Assembly: GCA_902781945.1 (NCBI GenBank)
Contig: CACZLE010000023.1
Coordinates: 1 to 35,907, forward strand
Length of the DNA: 35,907 nt
Direction: 5' to 3'
Origin: an uncultured Eubacteriales bacterium
GTDB taxonomy: Bacteria; Bacillota; Clostridia; Christensenellales; Aristaeellaceae
This document shows positions 15,517 through 23,369 of this stretch, piece after piece (the stretch's first letter is position 1; every line of letters starts with the position of its first letter). A program made the position numbers and the translations under genes. The notes beneath the pieces are model-generated. The model was not told the origin of the DNA and did not search any database. It was given only the letters and a program-made list of their open reading frames with translations.

Positions 15517-18056
15517 TTTTCCGCCTCCCTGATTCTTCTGATTTCTTTGAGCACAAGTTTCATGTCAACTGGCTTCGCAATATGGCCGTTCATTCCTGCC
15601 GCCATGCACTCGGCCACATTTTCCGAGAAAGCATCCGCTGTCATGGCGATGATGGGAATGGAGGACGCCCAGGCGTCCGGCAGTGCGCGGATAGCCTTTG
15701 TCGCCTCCAGACCATTCAGGACGGGCATCTGAATATCCATAAAAATCAGATTGAATTCACCCTTATTCGCCCGCGCCATCCGATCTACCGCCAACTGTCC
15801 GTTTTCCGCCCGTTCACAGGTAATACCCTGCATCTGCAGGAGCATGGAGATGATTTCCCAGTTGATGTCGTTATCCTCCGCTACCAGGATATTCATGCCT
15901 GCGATATCGGAATTATCCTCCTCCGAGCCCTTCTTCTCCGGCTGATTGCCCAAAAGCTCGTTGAGCTTTTTATAGAGTGTGGAGCGGAACAGCGGTTTGC
16001 TGATGAAGCCGTTGGCTCCGGCATCCCTGGCGGCATCCTCCAGATCAGACCAGTCATAAGCGGAGATCAGCAGGATCGGCACGTCATCACCAACCATGGC
16101 CCGGATCCTGCGAGCCGCCTCAATGCCATCCATATCCGGCATTTTCCAGTCCAGGATCACTGCCCGGTATTCGTTCTTCCGGCTCAGCATGGACAGCGCT
16201 TCCGCGCCGCTGTTGGCAACGTCTGCTTCCACGCCAATGGATTGAAGGGTGTCTTTGGCGGTTTCCAGCAGAATCTCATCATCATCCGCCACCAGAACCC
16301 GCATGGCCTCCAGCTTCATCTCCTCCTCCTTTCTGTCAGCCAGAGGGAGCTCCAGGTTCACTGTAAAAATGGTTCCCTTGCCTAATTCGCTTTGACAGTC
16401 AATGGTTCCATGCATCAGATCGATCATCTGCTTGGTGATGGCCAAGCCCAGGCCGGTTCCCTGGATCGTGTTCACGCGGCTGTCTGTCTGGCGGGAGAAG
16501 GGCTGATACATACGCTCCATGAACTCCGGCGACATTCCCATGCCCGTATCCCCGACCACGTACGTCAGCTTGACTGTGTTTTCCGCGCTTCCCGGCGTCT
16601 GCTGCATATCTACCCAAACTTTTCCGCCTGGCTGCGTATACTTGATGGCATTGGAAAGGAGATTGATATAGATCTGGTTGAGGCGCAGCTGATCGGCGTA
16701 AAGGTGTTCATGATTGAAATGATTGATGCGGAAGCTGAAATCGATGTTCTTCTCTTTCACCATCGGCTGGGAAATGTTCACCAGGTTCTCCGCGCATTCC
16801 ACAATGGAAAAGGAGGCCGGGCTCAGATTGAGCTTACCGCTTTCCACCTTGGAAATATCCAGAATATCGTTGATCAGGGTCAGCAGGTGATTGCTGGCAA
16901 GGCCGATTTTATGCAGGTTTTCCTTGACGGCGGCGCTGTCCTCCGCGTTCTTTTCCGCAATGGCAGTCAGGCCGATAATAGCGTTCATGGGCGTGCGGAT
17001 GTCATGGGACATGGTGGAGAGGAAGTCCGTTTTGGCACGGCTTGCCCGATCAGCGGCATCAGCGGCACTCTTGGCGCGATAATTGGCCCGCAGCAGCATG
17101 GACAGATTGAGAATGAGCAAAAGAAGAAGCCCTGTGGATACAATTCCCACCAGCGTCCAGTCCGTGTTCTCCGGCATCAGCGAGCGCAGCGGCACCATGG
17201 TGAGCACAATCCAGTCGTCCGTGGAGTTGACCCGTGTATGCGCCACTAAGCAGCGTTCCTGCTCCGAAAAGTTCATCTCGAAGCTGCCGGCTTCTCCCGC
17301 AAAATCCTGCGCCAGCTTGTCCCGGGCGGCGTTGCTGCGTTCATTGTAGTATTGATAAAACTCAAAAAAATTGGTGCTCTGGAAGGAATCTCCGCTGATG
17401 ATGTAGTCGCCGGCGGCATTGATCAGGGTAATTTCGGCGTCCTTATAATCGTCTGTTGGGAACGACCATTCCGTTTTGAACGCGGATTCGGGGATGATGC
17501 GCAGGAGAACAGCGTTTTCTGGCGCATCATTCTCCAAATTTTTCAGGGTAATCCAGTTGCAAAAGGCGATAGAACGCCTGCCGGTGATGGGATTATTAAA
17601 GGTTCGGGTCACATAAACTGTTTTGCTTCCGCTGAAAAAAGCCGATATGCCATTCGGAAACAGATCAATATTCCCATAATTCACCGACAGATTGTCCGGC
17701 GCAAAGTCAGGATCCTCCGGTACCGTAGACAGTCCTTTGCCTGTCAGTTTGTCCCCTTCCACAAAGAGCACATGCGCCATAAAGCGCTCATCGGAAACAG
17801 ATGAACGCAAAAACGCTGCTGCTTCCTCCGCCGTCATGCTGCTGGTGTTGATATGTCTGGCCCAGCTGTCGCAAACGCGTTGTTCCCCAATAAGATAATT
17901 GGTGGTCACATGCTCCATGGCCACCGTCATATTGATAAAAGCCTCTGTCTGCGTTTCCTGCATCTGGCGCTGCTGATTGCCCACGTATATTACCACGAAA
18001 GCCAATGTGACCAGTACAATCAAAGCATTGCCCAATATAATGGGTATTCTCTTCAT
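15513..18056 (-). CDS. Membrane hybrid sensor histidine kinase with two receiver domains
   Basis: 847 residues from the ATG at 18056 (GGAG, 8 nt). An upstream in-frame ATG at 18119 lies inside the -10 box and cannot be the start. A first transmembrane helix (~9-28) and a second (~300-320) bound a ~270-residue extracytoplasmic sensor domain of Cache-like size. Next come HisKA with SHDIRTP (H351) and HATPase_c with NLLSNAIKY, DTGMGMS and GTGLGLAI. Receiver 1 has D636 (ILDWKMPD) and receiver 2 has D774 (FMDIQMPV). There is no HPt domain or output domain, so a separate phosphotransfer protein is needed. The solute-binding protein gene overlaps the stop by 4 nt, which suggests that ligand-loaded binding protein signals through this kinase. 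The last receiver resembles the remnant at 5319-5534. Confidence 0.92.
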   Translation of the reverse strand: MKRIPIILGNALIVLVTLAFVVIYVGNQQRQMQETQTEAFINMTVAMEHVTTNYLIGEQRVCDSWARHINTSSMTAEEAAAFLRSSVSDERFMAHVLFVEGDKLTGKGLSTVPEDPDFAPDNLSVNYGNIDLFPNGISAFFSGSKTVYVTRTFNNPITGRRSIAFCNWITLKNLENDAPENAVLLRIIPESAFKTEWSFPTDDYKDAEITLINAAGDYIISGDSFQSTNFFEFYQYYNERSNAARDKLAQDFAGEAGSFEMNFSEQERCLVAHTRVNSTDDWIVLTMVPLRSLMPENTDWTLVGIVSTGLLLLLILNLSMLLRANYRAKSAADAADRASRAKTDFLSTMSHDIRTPMNAIIGLTAIAEKNAEDSAAVKENLHKIGLASNHLLTLINDILDISKVESGKLNLSPASFSIVECAENLVNISQPMVKEKNIDFSFRINHFNHEHLYADQLRLNQIYINLLSNAIKYTQPGGKVWVDMQQTPGSAENTVKLTYVVGDTGMGMSPEFMERMYQPFSRQTDSRVNTIQGTGLGLAITKQMIDLMHGTIDCQSELGKGTIFTVNLELPLADRKEEEMKLEAMRVLVADDDEILLETAKDTLQSIGVEADVANSGAEALSMLSRKNEYRAVILDWKMPDMDGIEAARRIRAMVGDDVPILLISAYDWSDLEDAARDAGANGFISKPLFRSTLYKKLNELLGNQPEKKGSEEDNSDIAGMNILVAEDNDINWEIISMLLQMQGITCERAENGQLAVDRMARANKGEFNLIFMDIQMPVLNGLEATKAIRALPDAWASSIPIIAMTADAFSENVAECMAAGMNGHIAKPVDMKLVLKEIRRIREAEK

Positions 18057-18117
18057 TTTTTGTTCTCCGATAGAATCGTTTTTTAAATAGGAAACTAAAA
18101 TTCCATTATGCTTCTCC

Positions 18118-18146
18118 ATTATACTTTACGACTTGAATATTAGCAA
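18118..18146 (-). promoter_or_regulatory. Promoter of the hybrid-kinase operon
   Basis: On the minus strand, TTGCTA (18146-18141), a 17-nt spacer and TATAAT (18123-18118). The predicted start is ~18111, giving a leader of ~55 nt to the ATG at 18056. Confidence 0.7.
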
Positions 18147-18183
18147 GTGATTTTTGAACGACCTTACTATGATATAATGTCGG

Positions 18184-18435
18184 TTACTGGCGGTTACATT
18201 GTAGAATCGCAATCATAAAAAAACCGGATATGCTACTCCGAATAATCGGAGCAAGCGATTTGTTCATCTCATAACCGAAAGAAAATTCCTGCCCACATGC
18301 TTTGCAGCCAACAACGTGGCTCCACTTTTGACAAATGGATCAAATACCAAAGTCCATTTTTCTCGTCATAAATGTACTTTCCCGTGATGTAATCCTCCGA
18401 ATAAGATTGATTCCTGCAATTCAAACATTCTGGCT
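18184..18435 (-). pseudogene. Possible frameshifted remnant of a small two-CxxC protein
   Basis: On the minus strand one frame reads ECLNCRNQSYSEDYITGKYIYDEKNGLWYLI, and the next frame continues HVVGCKACGQEFSFGYEMNKSL to a TAA at 18186-18184. Two CxxC pairs at a plausible distance suggest a decayed zinc-ribbon protein with one frameshift. A stop lies just ahead of the first part, with no start or ribosome site. The family is not recognised. Confidence 0.3.
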
Positions 18436-18439
18436 AATT

Positions 18440-18490
18440 AAAAAAGCCGAAGGGAGACTACTTCCATATGAAGTGCCTCCCTTCGGCGGC
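18440..18490 (-). terminator. Strong intrinsic terminator, probably of the mod operon
   Basis: GCCGAAGGGAG (18446-18456) pairs with CTCCCTTCGGC (18477-18487); an inner ACTTC/GAAGT pairing extends the stem. On the minus strand it is followed by TTTTTTAATTAG, and on the plus strand by GGCCTTTT, so it may work both ways. It is the first good terminator on the path of leftward transcription from modC. Confidence 0.75.
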
Positions 18491-18649
18491 CTTTTCATTT
18501 GTGTTCAATTATGAGGTAGTATGAAAAAGTCCTTCATAAAGTCTTTAATTACCCTTGGCAAAGCTCATTTTTACGATGGAAATAGGTATTGTAAGCGTGA
18601 GTGTGTTGAACTTTTATCGCTAAATAAGTGCATACCCTATAACCCCGCA

Positions 18650-18790
18650 CCAGGAGATTTCATCTCCTGGACCTCAGTGGGCGAACCGGCTTGGCAACAA
18701 TAACAAACAATCTGCGCCTGTAACTCGGATAGAGCAAAGAGAGCTTCCGGGCATAAGAAAAACCGTTGGCCAGCCAGAAAATGAATTCAT
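18650..18790. repeat. Dispersed palindromic repeat, left module (copy 1)
   Basis: A ~140-bp segment repeated at 35768-35907 in the same orientation with ~88% identity by eye. It begins with a perfect hairpin (CCAGGAGAT, loop TTC, ATCTCCTGG). It includes AACAATAACAAACAAT, GCGCCTGTAACT and GAGCTTCCGGGCATAAG and ends in CCAGCCAGAAAATGAAT. There is no coding sequence. Confidence 0.85.
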
Positions 18791-18869
18791 TCATTTTCTG
18801 GTCTGTCCAGCGGTTTTTCGCTGTGCGCCGTGCAGCACAGCGCGCCAGCAAAGCTGGCTGCCCGGAAGC
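18743..18869. repeat. Nested inverted repeats inside the dispersed element
   Basis: Outer arms GCTTCCGGGCA (18743-18753) and TGCCCGGAAGC (18859-18869) enclose several stems: GAAAAACCG with CGGTTTTTC, CCAGAAAATGA with TCATTTTCTGG, GCTGTG with CACAGC and GCCAGC with GCTGGC. Transcribed, this would fold as a multi-branched structure. It is probably the core of a REP/MITE-like family. Confidence 0.7.
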
Positions 18870-18935
18870 GTTGGGCTGCGGTTTTGTTTCTCGCTCTGTC
18901 AGTTGCTTTTACGGCGACAAACGCAGGTTTTCTGC

Positions 18936-19000
18936 TTCTCTTTTGACGCAAAAGAGAAGCGTACCCCTTCCCCTTGCCAATTTCTGTTTGTCATACCAGA
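18936..19000. repeat. Dispersed element, right module beside modC
   Basis: It starts with the perfect hairpin CTTCTCTTTT-GACGC-AAAAGAGAAG and continues through a ~40-bp pyrimidine-rich tail. The core CTTTTGACGCAAAAGAGAAG and a similar tail recur at 21750-21806 on the other side of the mod operon, in the same orientation. Confidence 0.7.
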
Positions 19001-19017
19001 AGAACGCGCATTTTCTC

Positions 19018-20067
19018 CTATTTCCCATCCCGCAGCGCCAGCACGTTCACCGGCGCGATCCCCAGCGCCTCGGGCATCTGGCCGGGGCGTTTTTCCTTGG
19101 GCAAGCGCCACCAGATGGTGGGAGTGTCCGGGCGCTGATTGCCGTAGCGGAACTCGATCACCCACTCGAAGGGCTCCTCCATATCCCCGGCGAAGGCCAC
19201 GGGATAGCGGTTGCGCGTCTCCCGGGTGCTGAAATAGTGGGCGCGGATGCCCACGTGGGTCACGCTGTCCGGCACCGGCAGGGCGGTTTCCAGCTGAATG
19301 CCCCAGCTGGGCACATACAGCAGCTTTTCCCCCGCCTTTTGGGCCGGCGCGATGTTTTTGCAGCCGGTCAGGATGGCGGCGTGCACCGTGCCGGGATTGG
19401 CGAACAGCTCCTTGGTGGACACCGGCGGGTACGCCCGGCCCGCATCCATCACCGCGATCTGTCCGCACATATGATAGGCCTCGTCCCGGCTGTGGGTCAC
19501 CAGCAGCACCGGGCCGCCATAGCTTCTCAAAGCGTCCAGCATCTGCAATTTCAGCCGCATGCGCAGGTGGGTGTCCAGGGCGGAGAAGGGCTCGTCCAGC
19601 ATCAACAGCTTGGGCCGGTTGACCAGGATCCTGGCCAGCGCCGCCCGCTGCTGCTGACCGCCGGACAGGGCGCTGGGCTTATGCCCCGCCACATCTTCCA
19701 ATTGGAACATTTTCAGCGCTTCCGCGCAGGCCCGCTTTTTCTCCGCCTTGTCCCGCACCCCGTGCAGCCCGCACAGGATGTTTTCCTCCACGGTCATATT
19801 GGGAAACAGGGCGTAGCTCTGGAACAGATACCCCACGTGCCGCTGCTGGGGCTTTTTGTTGATCCGCTTCTCGCTGTCGAACAGCACGTCCCCGTCCAGC
19901 ACGATGCGCCCGCGATCCGGCGTCTCGATGCCCGCGATGCATTTGAGCGTATAGCTTTTGCCGCAGCCGGAAGCTCCCAGCAGGCCGGTGATGCCGCTCT
20001 CCGCCTCAAACTTCGCCCGCAGGGTAAAATGCCCCAGCCGTTTTTCGATATCCACCTGCAAGCTCAT
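19018..20067 (-). CDS. modC: Molybdate ABC transporter ATP-binding protein ModC
   Basis: 349 residues. This is the cytoplasmic ATPase that powers molybdate (or tungstate) import through ModB. It has Walker A LLGASGCGKS, Q-loop LFQSYALFPNMTV, signature ALSGGQQQR, Walker B LLMLDEPFSALD and H-loop LLVTHSRDE. The ~110-residue C-terminal part is in the position of the MOP/TOBE regulatory domain but is only loosely similar to it (VPSWGIQLETALP..THVGIRAHYFS). AGGAGG with 7-nt spacing supports the ATG at 20067, which overlaps the modB stop by 4 nt (ATGA). Molybdenum uptake here would serve molybdopterin enzymes, none of which lie in the window. Confidence 0.92.
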   Translation of the reverse strand: MSLQVDIEKRLGHFTLRAKFEAESGITGLLGASGCGKSYTLKCIAGIETPDRGRIVLDGDVLFDSEKRINKKPQQRHVGYLFQSYALFPNMTVEENILCGLHGVRDKAEKKRACAEALKMFQLEDVAGHKPSALSGGQQQRAALARILVNRPKLLMLDEPFSALDTHLRMRLKLQMLDALRSYGGPVLLVTHSRDEAYHMCGQIAVMDAGRAYPPVSTKELFANPGTVHAAILTGCKNIAPAQKAGEKLLYVPSWGIQLETALPVPDSVTHVGIRAHYFSTRETRNRYPVAFAGDMEEPFEWVIEFRYGNQRPDTPTIWWRLPKEKRPGQMPEALGIAPVNVLALRDGK

Positions 20068-20732
20068 GGCCGGGCCTCCTTCTTCTGCCGGGCTTCCAGC
20101 AGGTTCACCGCCAGCAGCACCACCGCGCTGATGGCCAGGTTCACCATCACCCAGAAAAAGGCCCCGCCGTCGTCGTTGGTGCGCCACAGCTGATACACCG
20201 TGGTGCTGATGGTGGCCGTGCGCCCGGGGGTGTAGCCGATCATCATGCTGGTGGCGCCGTATTCGCCCAGGGCCCGGGCGAAGGCCAGCACAAACCCGGC
20301 CAGGATGCCCTGCTTGCAGGCGGGCATGCGGATGCGCCAGAAAATGAAGGTGTTGCTGAGGCCCAGTGTCTGCCCCGCGTGGGCCAGGGTGCAGTCAAAG
20401 CTCTCAAAGGCTCCCCGCGCCGTGCGGTACATCAGCGGAAAGGCCACCACCAGCGCAGTCAGCACGCCGCCGTACCAGGTCATCACAAATTTGATGCCCC
20501 ACCGGGCCAGCAGCATGCCCAGGGGCCGCCGGGCTCCAAACACCAGCAGCAGAAAATAGCCGCACACCGTGGGCGGCAGCACCATGGGCAGGGTGAGCAC
20601 CACATCCAGCAGGCCCTTCACCAGCCGGGGCAGCCGGGCCACGTAATAGGCGCACAATATGCCCAAAAAGAACACCAGCACGCTGGAAATGGCCGCGATG
20701 CGCAGCGAATTCCACAAGGGATACCAGTCCAT
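20064..20732 (-). CDS. modB: Molybdate ABC transporter permease ModB
   Basis: 222 residues with five predicted membrane helices. The cytoplasmic EAA-type loop reads AGQTLGLSNTFIFWRIRMPACKQGILAG, and the adjacent ARALGEYGATSMM is the hallmark of ModB/CysT-type permeases. AGGAG with 6-nt spacing supports the ATG at 20732. It forms the homodimeric channel of the ModABC importer. A hairpin between modA and modB may reduce transcription into this gene relative to modA. Confidence 0.93.
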   Translation of the reverse strand: MDWYPLWNSLRIAAISSVLVFFLGILCAYYVARLPRLVKGLLDVVLTLPMVLPPTVCGYFLLLVFGARRPLGMLLARWGIKFVMTWYGGVLTALVVAFPLMYRTARGAFESFDCTLAHAGQTLGLSNTFIFWRIRMPACKQGILAGFVLAFARALGEYGATSMMIGYTPGRTATISTTVYQLWRTNDDGGAFFWVMVNLAISAVVLLAVNLLEARQKKEARP

Positions 20733-20743
20733 ATTCTTCTCCT

Positions 20744-20786
20744 GTTAAAAGGCCAACCGGCAGCAGGGCGCCGCCGGTTGGCCTTT
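20744..20786 (-). terminator. Intercistronic hairpin between modA and modB (partial terminator)
   Basis: A perfect 14-bp stem (arms 20748-20761 and 20773-20786, GGCCAACCGGC core) with an 11-nt loop. On the minus strand it is followed by TTTTAAC. The modB ribosome site begins immediately after it. It would allow more binding protein than permease to be made, or stabilise the modA mRNA 3' end. Confidence 0.75.
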
Positions 20787-20793
20787 CCTATTC

Positions 20794-21600
20794 TTATTGC
20801 GCCACCGGCGTGAAGCCCACGGAGGCAAACACGGCCCCGGCTTCTTCCCCGGTCAGGTAGGTCAGGAAGGCCTGGGCGGCTTCCTGGCGGGCAGAGGTGG
20901 AGAGCACGGCGGCGGGATAGATGATCTGGCCGCACATTTCGGCGGTGGCCTCATCGGCCACGGTCAGGCCCGCGGAGAAAGCGTCCGTGGCATAGATGAC
21001 GCCGCAGTCCACGCTGGCTTCCTTCACCTGGGTGGTCACTTCCTTCACGTTGCTGCCGTAGGTGATCTTGCCGGCCTTGGCCAGCTCTTCTTCATTAAGT
21101 CCATAGTAAGCCAGGATCTTCTGTGTGTACTGGCCCACGGGCACGTCGCTGTTGCCCATGCACAGCAGCACCTGGCCGTCCTTGAGAAGCTCAGCCAATT
21201 GATCAAAGCTCTTGATCTCGCTGCCCTCGCTGGCAACCAGCGTCACCTTGTTTTCCAGCAGGTTGATGCGGCTGCCCTCCAGCACAAAATCCAGGCCCTC
21301 GGTGTTCACCGCGGGGTCGGCGTTCTTGTCCAGCTGGTTCATCTGCTTCTGACCGGCGGAGATGAACAGGTCGCATTCCGCGCCCTCCTGGATCTGGGTC
21401 TTAAGGGTGCCGGAGGAATCGAAGTTGTACACCAGGGTCACGCCGGGGTTGGCCGCCTCGTACAGGGCCTTGATCTCCGTCAGCGTCTCGGTCATGGACG
21501 CGGCGGCGAACACCACCAGTTCGGTCGTTTGCTCGGCCAGCGCGGGCGCGCAGGCCAGGATCATCACCGCGGCGACGATCAGGGACAGGATCTTCTTCAT
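20794..21600 (-). CDS. modA: Molybdate-binding protein ModA
   Basis: 268 residues, exported. The signal peptide is MKKILSLIVAAVMILACAPALA; no clear lipobox is seen, although a Cys sits near the cleavage region. The mature protein shows the ModA pattern: VVFAAASMTETLTEI (Ser ligand of the oxyanion), NFDSSGTLKTQI, CDLFISAG, VPVGQYT and VDCGVIYATDAF. It captures molybdate or tungstate outside the membrane for ModBC. AAGGAG with 7-nt spacing supports the ATG at 21600. First gene of modABC. Confidence 0.93.
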   Translation of the reverse strand: MKKILSLIVAAVMILACAPALAEQTTELVVFAAASMTETLTEIKALYEAANPGVTLVYNFDSSGTLKTQIQEGAECDLFISAGQKQMNQLDKNADPAVNTEGLDFVLEGSRINLLENKVTLVASEGSEIKSFDQLAELLKDGQVLLCMGNSDVPVGQYTQKILAYYGLNEEELAKAGKITYGSNVKEVTTQVKEASVDCGVIYATDAFSAGLTVADEATAEMCGQIIYPAAVLSTSARQEAAQAFLTYLTGEEAGAVFASVGFTPVAQ

Positions 21601-21614
21601 GGGTACGCTCCTTC

Positions 21615-21638
21615 TTGCAGTCTTTACTGCAAATTATA
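21615..21638 (-). promoter_or_regulatory. modA promoter -10 and overlapping palindromic operator candidate
   Basis: On the minus strand, TATAAT at 21638-21633 is followed at once by an 18-bp inverted repeat (plus strand TTGCAGTCTTTACTGCAA, 21615-21632) that would cover the transcription start. No good -35 hexamer is seen 16-18 nt upstream, which suggests activator dependence or a weak promoter. A repressor bound here would block the operon. The regulator is not known. Confidence 0.5.
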
Positions 21639-21749
21639 TTATTGAAGGGCACCTCCCGCCGGATTTACGCCAGGCCAGCGCCCGTTCAACCCCATTTCAT
21701 TTATTTTACCGCAATCGGGCGGGAAAAGCAAATTTTTTGCGAAGCGCTA

Positions 21750-21806
21750 TTCTTTTGACGCAAAAGAGAAGCCTACCTTTTTCCCGCCAAATCTCCATTT
21801 GCATAA
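21750..21806. repeat. Dispersed element, right module upstream of modA
   Basis: It shares the exact core CTTTTGACGCAAAAGAGAAG with 18943-18962 and a similar C/T-rich tail ending GCCAAATCTCCATTTGCATAAC. It has the same orientation as the copy beside modC, so the mod operon is bracketed by direct repeats. Confidence 0.65.
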
Positions 21807-21850
21807 CAAAGCAGCAATTGTGTCATTATCGTGTTTACCGGCGAGATTTA

Positions 21851-21878
21851 TTGCATTTTCCCTCTTTTTTGCTATAAT
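21851..21878 (+). promoter_or_regulatory. Promoter of the LOG-family gene
   Basis: TTGCAT (21851-21856), a 16-nt spacer and TATAAT (21873-21878), giving a leader of ~30 nt before the ATG at 21916. Confidence 0.75.
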
Positions 21879-21915
21879 AAGGATATATTTTTCTCCCGCA
21901 AAGGAGCGCGAAGGC

Positions 21916-22446
21916 ATGAACGTCACGGTATATCTGGGCGCGACGATGGGCAACGATCCCCGGCTGGAGACGGAGGTCCGGCGGCTGGGCCGCTGGATCG
22001 GCGAGAGCGGCAATGCCCTGGTGTACGGCGGTTCCAAGGCCGGGCTCATGGGCGCGCTGGCGGAGAGCGTATTGCAAGCCGGCGGCGAGGTCACGGGCGT
22101 GGAGCCCCAGTTTTTCATCGATATGGGCTACGAATACCCCGAGATCACCCGCCTGATCGTCACCCAGGACATGACCGAGCGCAAAACCAAAATGATCGAG
22201 CTGGGTGACGCCTTCATCGCCTTTCCCGGCGGCACGGGCACGCTGGAGGAGATCAGCGAGATCATGTCCAAGGTCTCCCTGCGCCACCTTTCCGCGCCCT
22301 GCATCCTCTATAACCTGAACGGCTATTACGAGGGCCTCAAAGCGCTGCTGAAGCACATGGTCGCCACCGGCCTTTCCAGCCCGGAAAAGCAGCAGGGCAT
22401 CTATTTTGCCGATACTTTGGAAGAGATACAGCAGTTATTGACCTAA
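21916..22446 (+). CDS. LOG-family nucleoside 5'-monophosphate phosphoribohydrolase
   Basis: 176 residues, the normal size for the LOG ('lysine decarboxylase-like') family. These enzymes hydrolyse the N-glycosidic bond of purine or cytokinin riboside 5'-monophosphates, releasing the free base and ribose 5-phosphate. A Rossmann start (MNVTVYLGATMGNDPRL), GGSKAGLMGALAESVLQAGGEVTGV and the catalytic FPGGTGTLEEI motif are all present. The upstream open codons contain the promoter, so the ATG at 21916 with AAGGAG at 9 nt is the start. The E2-like gene follows 16 bp later on the same strand. The bacterial role is probably nucleotide salvage or housecleaning. Confidence 0.9.
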   Translation: MNVTVYLGATMGNDPRLETEVRRLGRWIGESGNALVYGGSKAGLMGALAESVLQAGGEVTGVEPQFFIDMGYEYPEITRLIVTQDMTERKTKMIELGDAFIAFPGGTGTLEEISEIMSKVSLRHLSAPCILYNLNGYYEGLKALLKHMVATGLSSPEKQQGIYFADTLEEIQQLLT

Positions 22447-22462
22447 CTAAGGAGGTGCTCCC

Positions 22463-23356
22463 ATGTTTGGAAGAAGGCCGGATGGCCGCCGCATCAAGGG
22501 AATCGACCCGGTGGTGCAGATCACGCCCTATGTGATGCCCATGCGCTGCGACGCCCAGGTGTTTTTGCAGCACCGCATCGACTGGGAAAAAATGACCCGC
22601 TATATCAGCGCCCAGATGCAGGAAAAGGACCAGAAGCTGACCCACATGCAGATCATCGTGGCGGCCTACGTGCGGGCCGTCAGCGAGAATCCCGAGGTCA
22701 ACCGCTTCATCATGAACAAGCAGTATTTTGCCCGCAACAATTGCAGCGTGGCCTTCACCATGCTCAAGTCCCCCCAGGACGCGGACCAGGGCGAAACGGT
22801 GGTCAGCATCCGCTTTGACCCCAAGGATACCCTCTACGACGTGCGGGACCGCATGGTGGCCGCCGTGGAGGCCAACCGCGGCGAAAACGTCCAGCCGGGC
22901 TTCATCGATAAGCTGCTGGCCTTCCTGTTCAGCGTCCCCGGTCTGGCCACGGTGGTGGTGGCCCTGGTGCGCCTGCTGGACCGCTACGGCCTGGCCCCCG
23001 GCGCGCTGATCAGCGAGCTGCCCTTCTACGTGGGCATGTACATCACCAATAACGCCTCCATCGGCCTGCATCATGTCAACCACCACATTTACAATTTCGG
23101 CGACGTGAGCATGTTCTTCGGCATGGGCCTGGTGGAAAAGGTGGCTGTGGTGGAAAATGGGCAAACCCGCATGAAGCGCTACCTGCCCATCGGCATCACC
23201 GCCGACGAGCGCGTGTGCTCCGGCGCCCACTACGCCCGCTTCTTCGCCGCCATCGAAAAATACCTGGAGCATCCGGAACTGCTGGAAGTGCCTCCGGAGA
23301 CCGTCAAATACGACCAGGGCGTGGAATACCACGAGCCGAAATTGTCAAAAAAATAA
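22463..23356 (+). CDS. Stand-alone E2/CAT-like acyltransferase-fold protein
   Basis: 297 residues. It resembles the catalytic domain of 2-oxo acid dehydrogenase E2 and chloramphenicol acetyltransferase, but has no lipoyl or subunit-binding domain and no E1/E3 genes nearby. Typical segments are MFGRRPDGRRIKGIDPVVQI, LTHMQIIVAAYVRAVSENP, NRFIMN, a central hydrophobic pair (~150-190) and NFGDVSMFFGMG. The usual C-terminal HxxxDG motif reads ERVCSG, so the catalytic His and Asp are missing and classic acyl transfer is doubtful. AAGGAGG with 6-nt spacing supports the ATG at 22463. It is co-transcribed with the LOG gene. Confidence 0.82.
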   Translation: MFGRRPDGRRIKGIDPVVQITPYVMPMRCDAQVFLQHRIDWEKMTRYISAQMQEKDQKLTHMQIIVAAYVRAVSENPEVNRFIMNKQYFARNNCSVAFTMLKSPQDADQGETVVSIRFDPKDTLYDVRDRMVAAVEANRGENVQPGFIDKLLAFLFSVPGLATVVVALVRLLDRYGLAPGALISELPFYVGMYITNNASIGLHHVNHHIYNFGDVSMFFGMGLVEKVAVVENGQTRMKRYLPIGITADERVCSGAHYARFFAAIEKYLEHPELLEVPPETVKYDQGVEYHEPKLSKK

Positions 23357-23369
23357 AGGGCATCCGTTA

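Noticed and set aside
18056..18119. Earlier ATG for the hybrid kinase
   Set aside because: It lies inside the -10 hexamer and has no ribosome site, while the ATG at 18056 has GGAG at 8 nt.
18521..18703. 60-codon plus-strand frame starting MKKSFIKSLITLGKAHFYDG
   Set aside because: There is no ribosome site, it starts inside the tail of a terminator region and runs into the dispersed repeat, and no homologous family comes to mind.
21601..21915. Moco riboswitch or molybdate-responsive leader ahead of modA
   Set aside because: The space between the predicted start and the ATG is under 30 nt, too short for a riboswitch aptamer.
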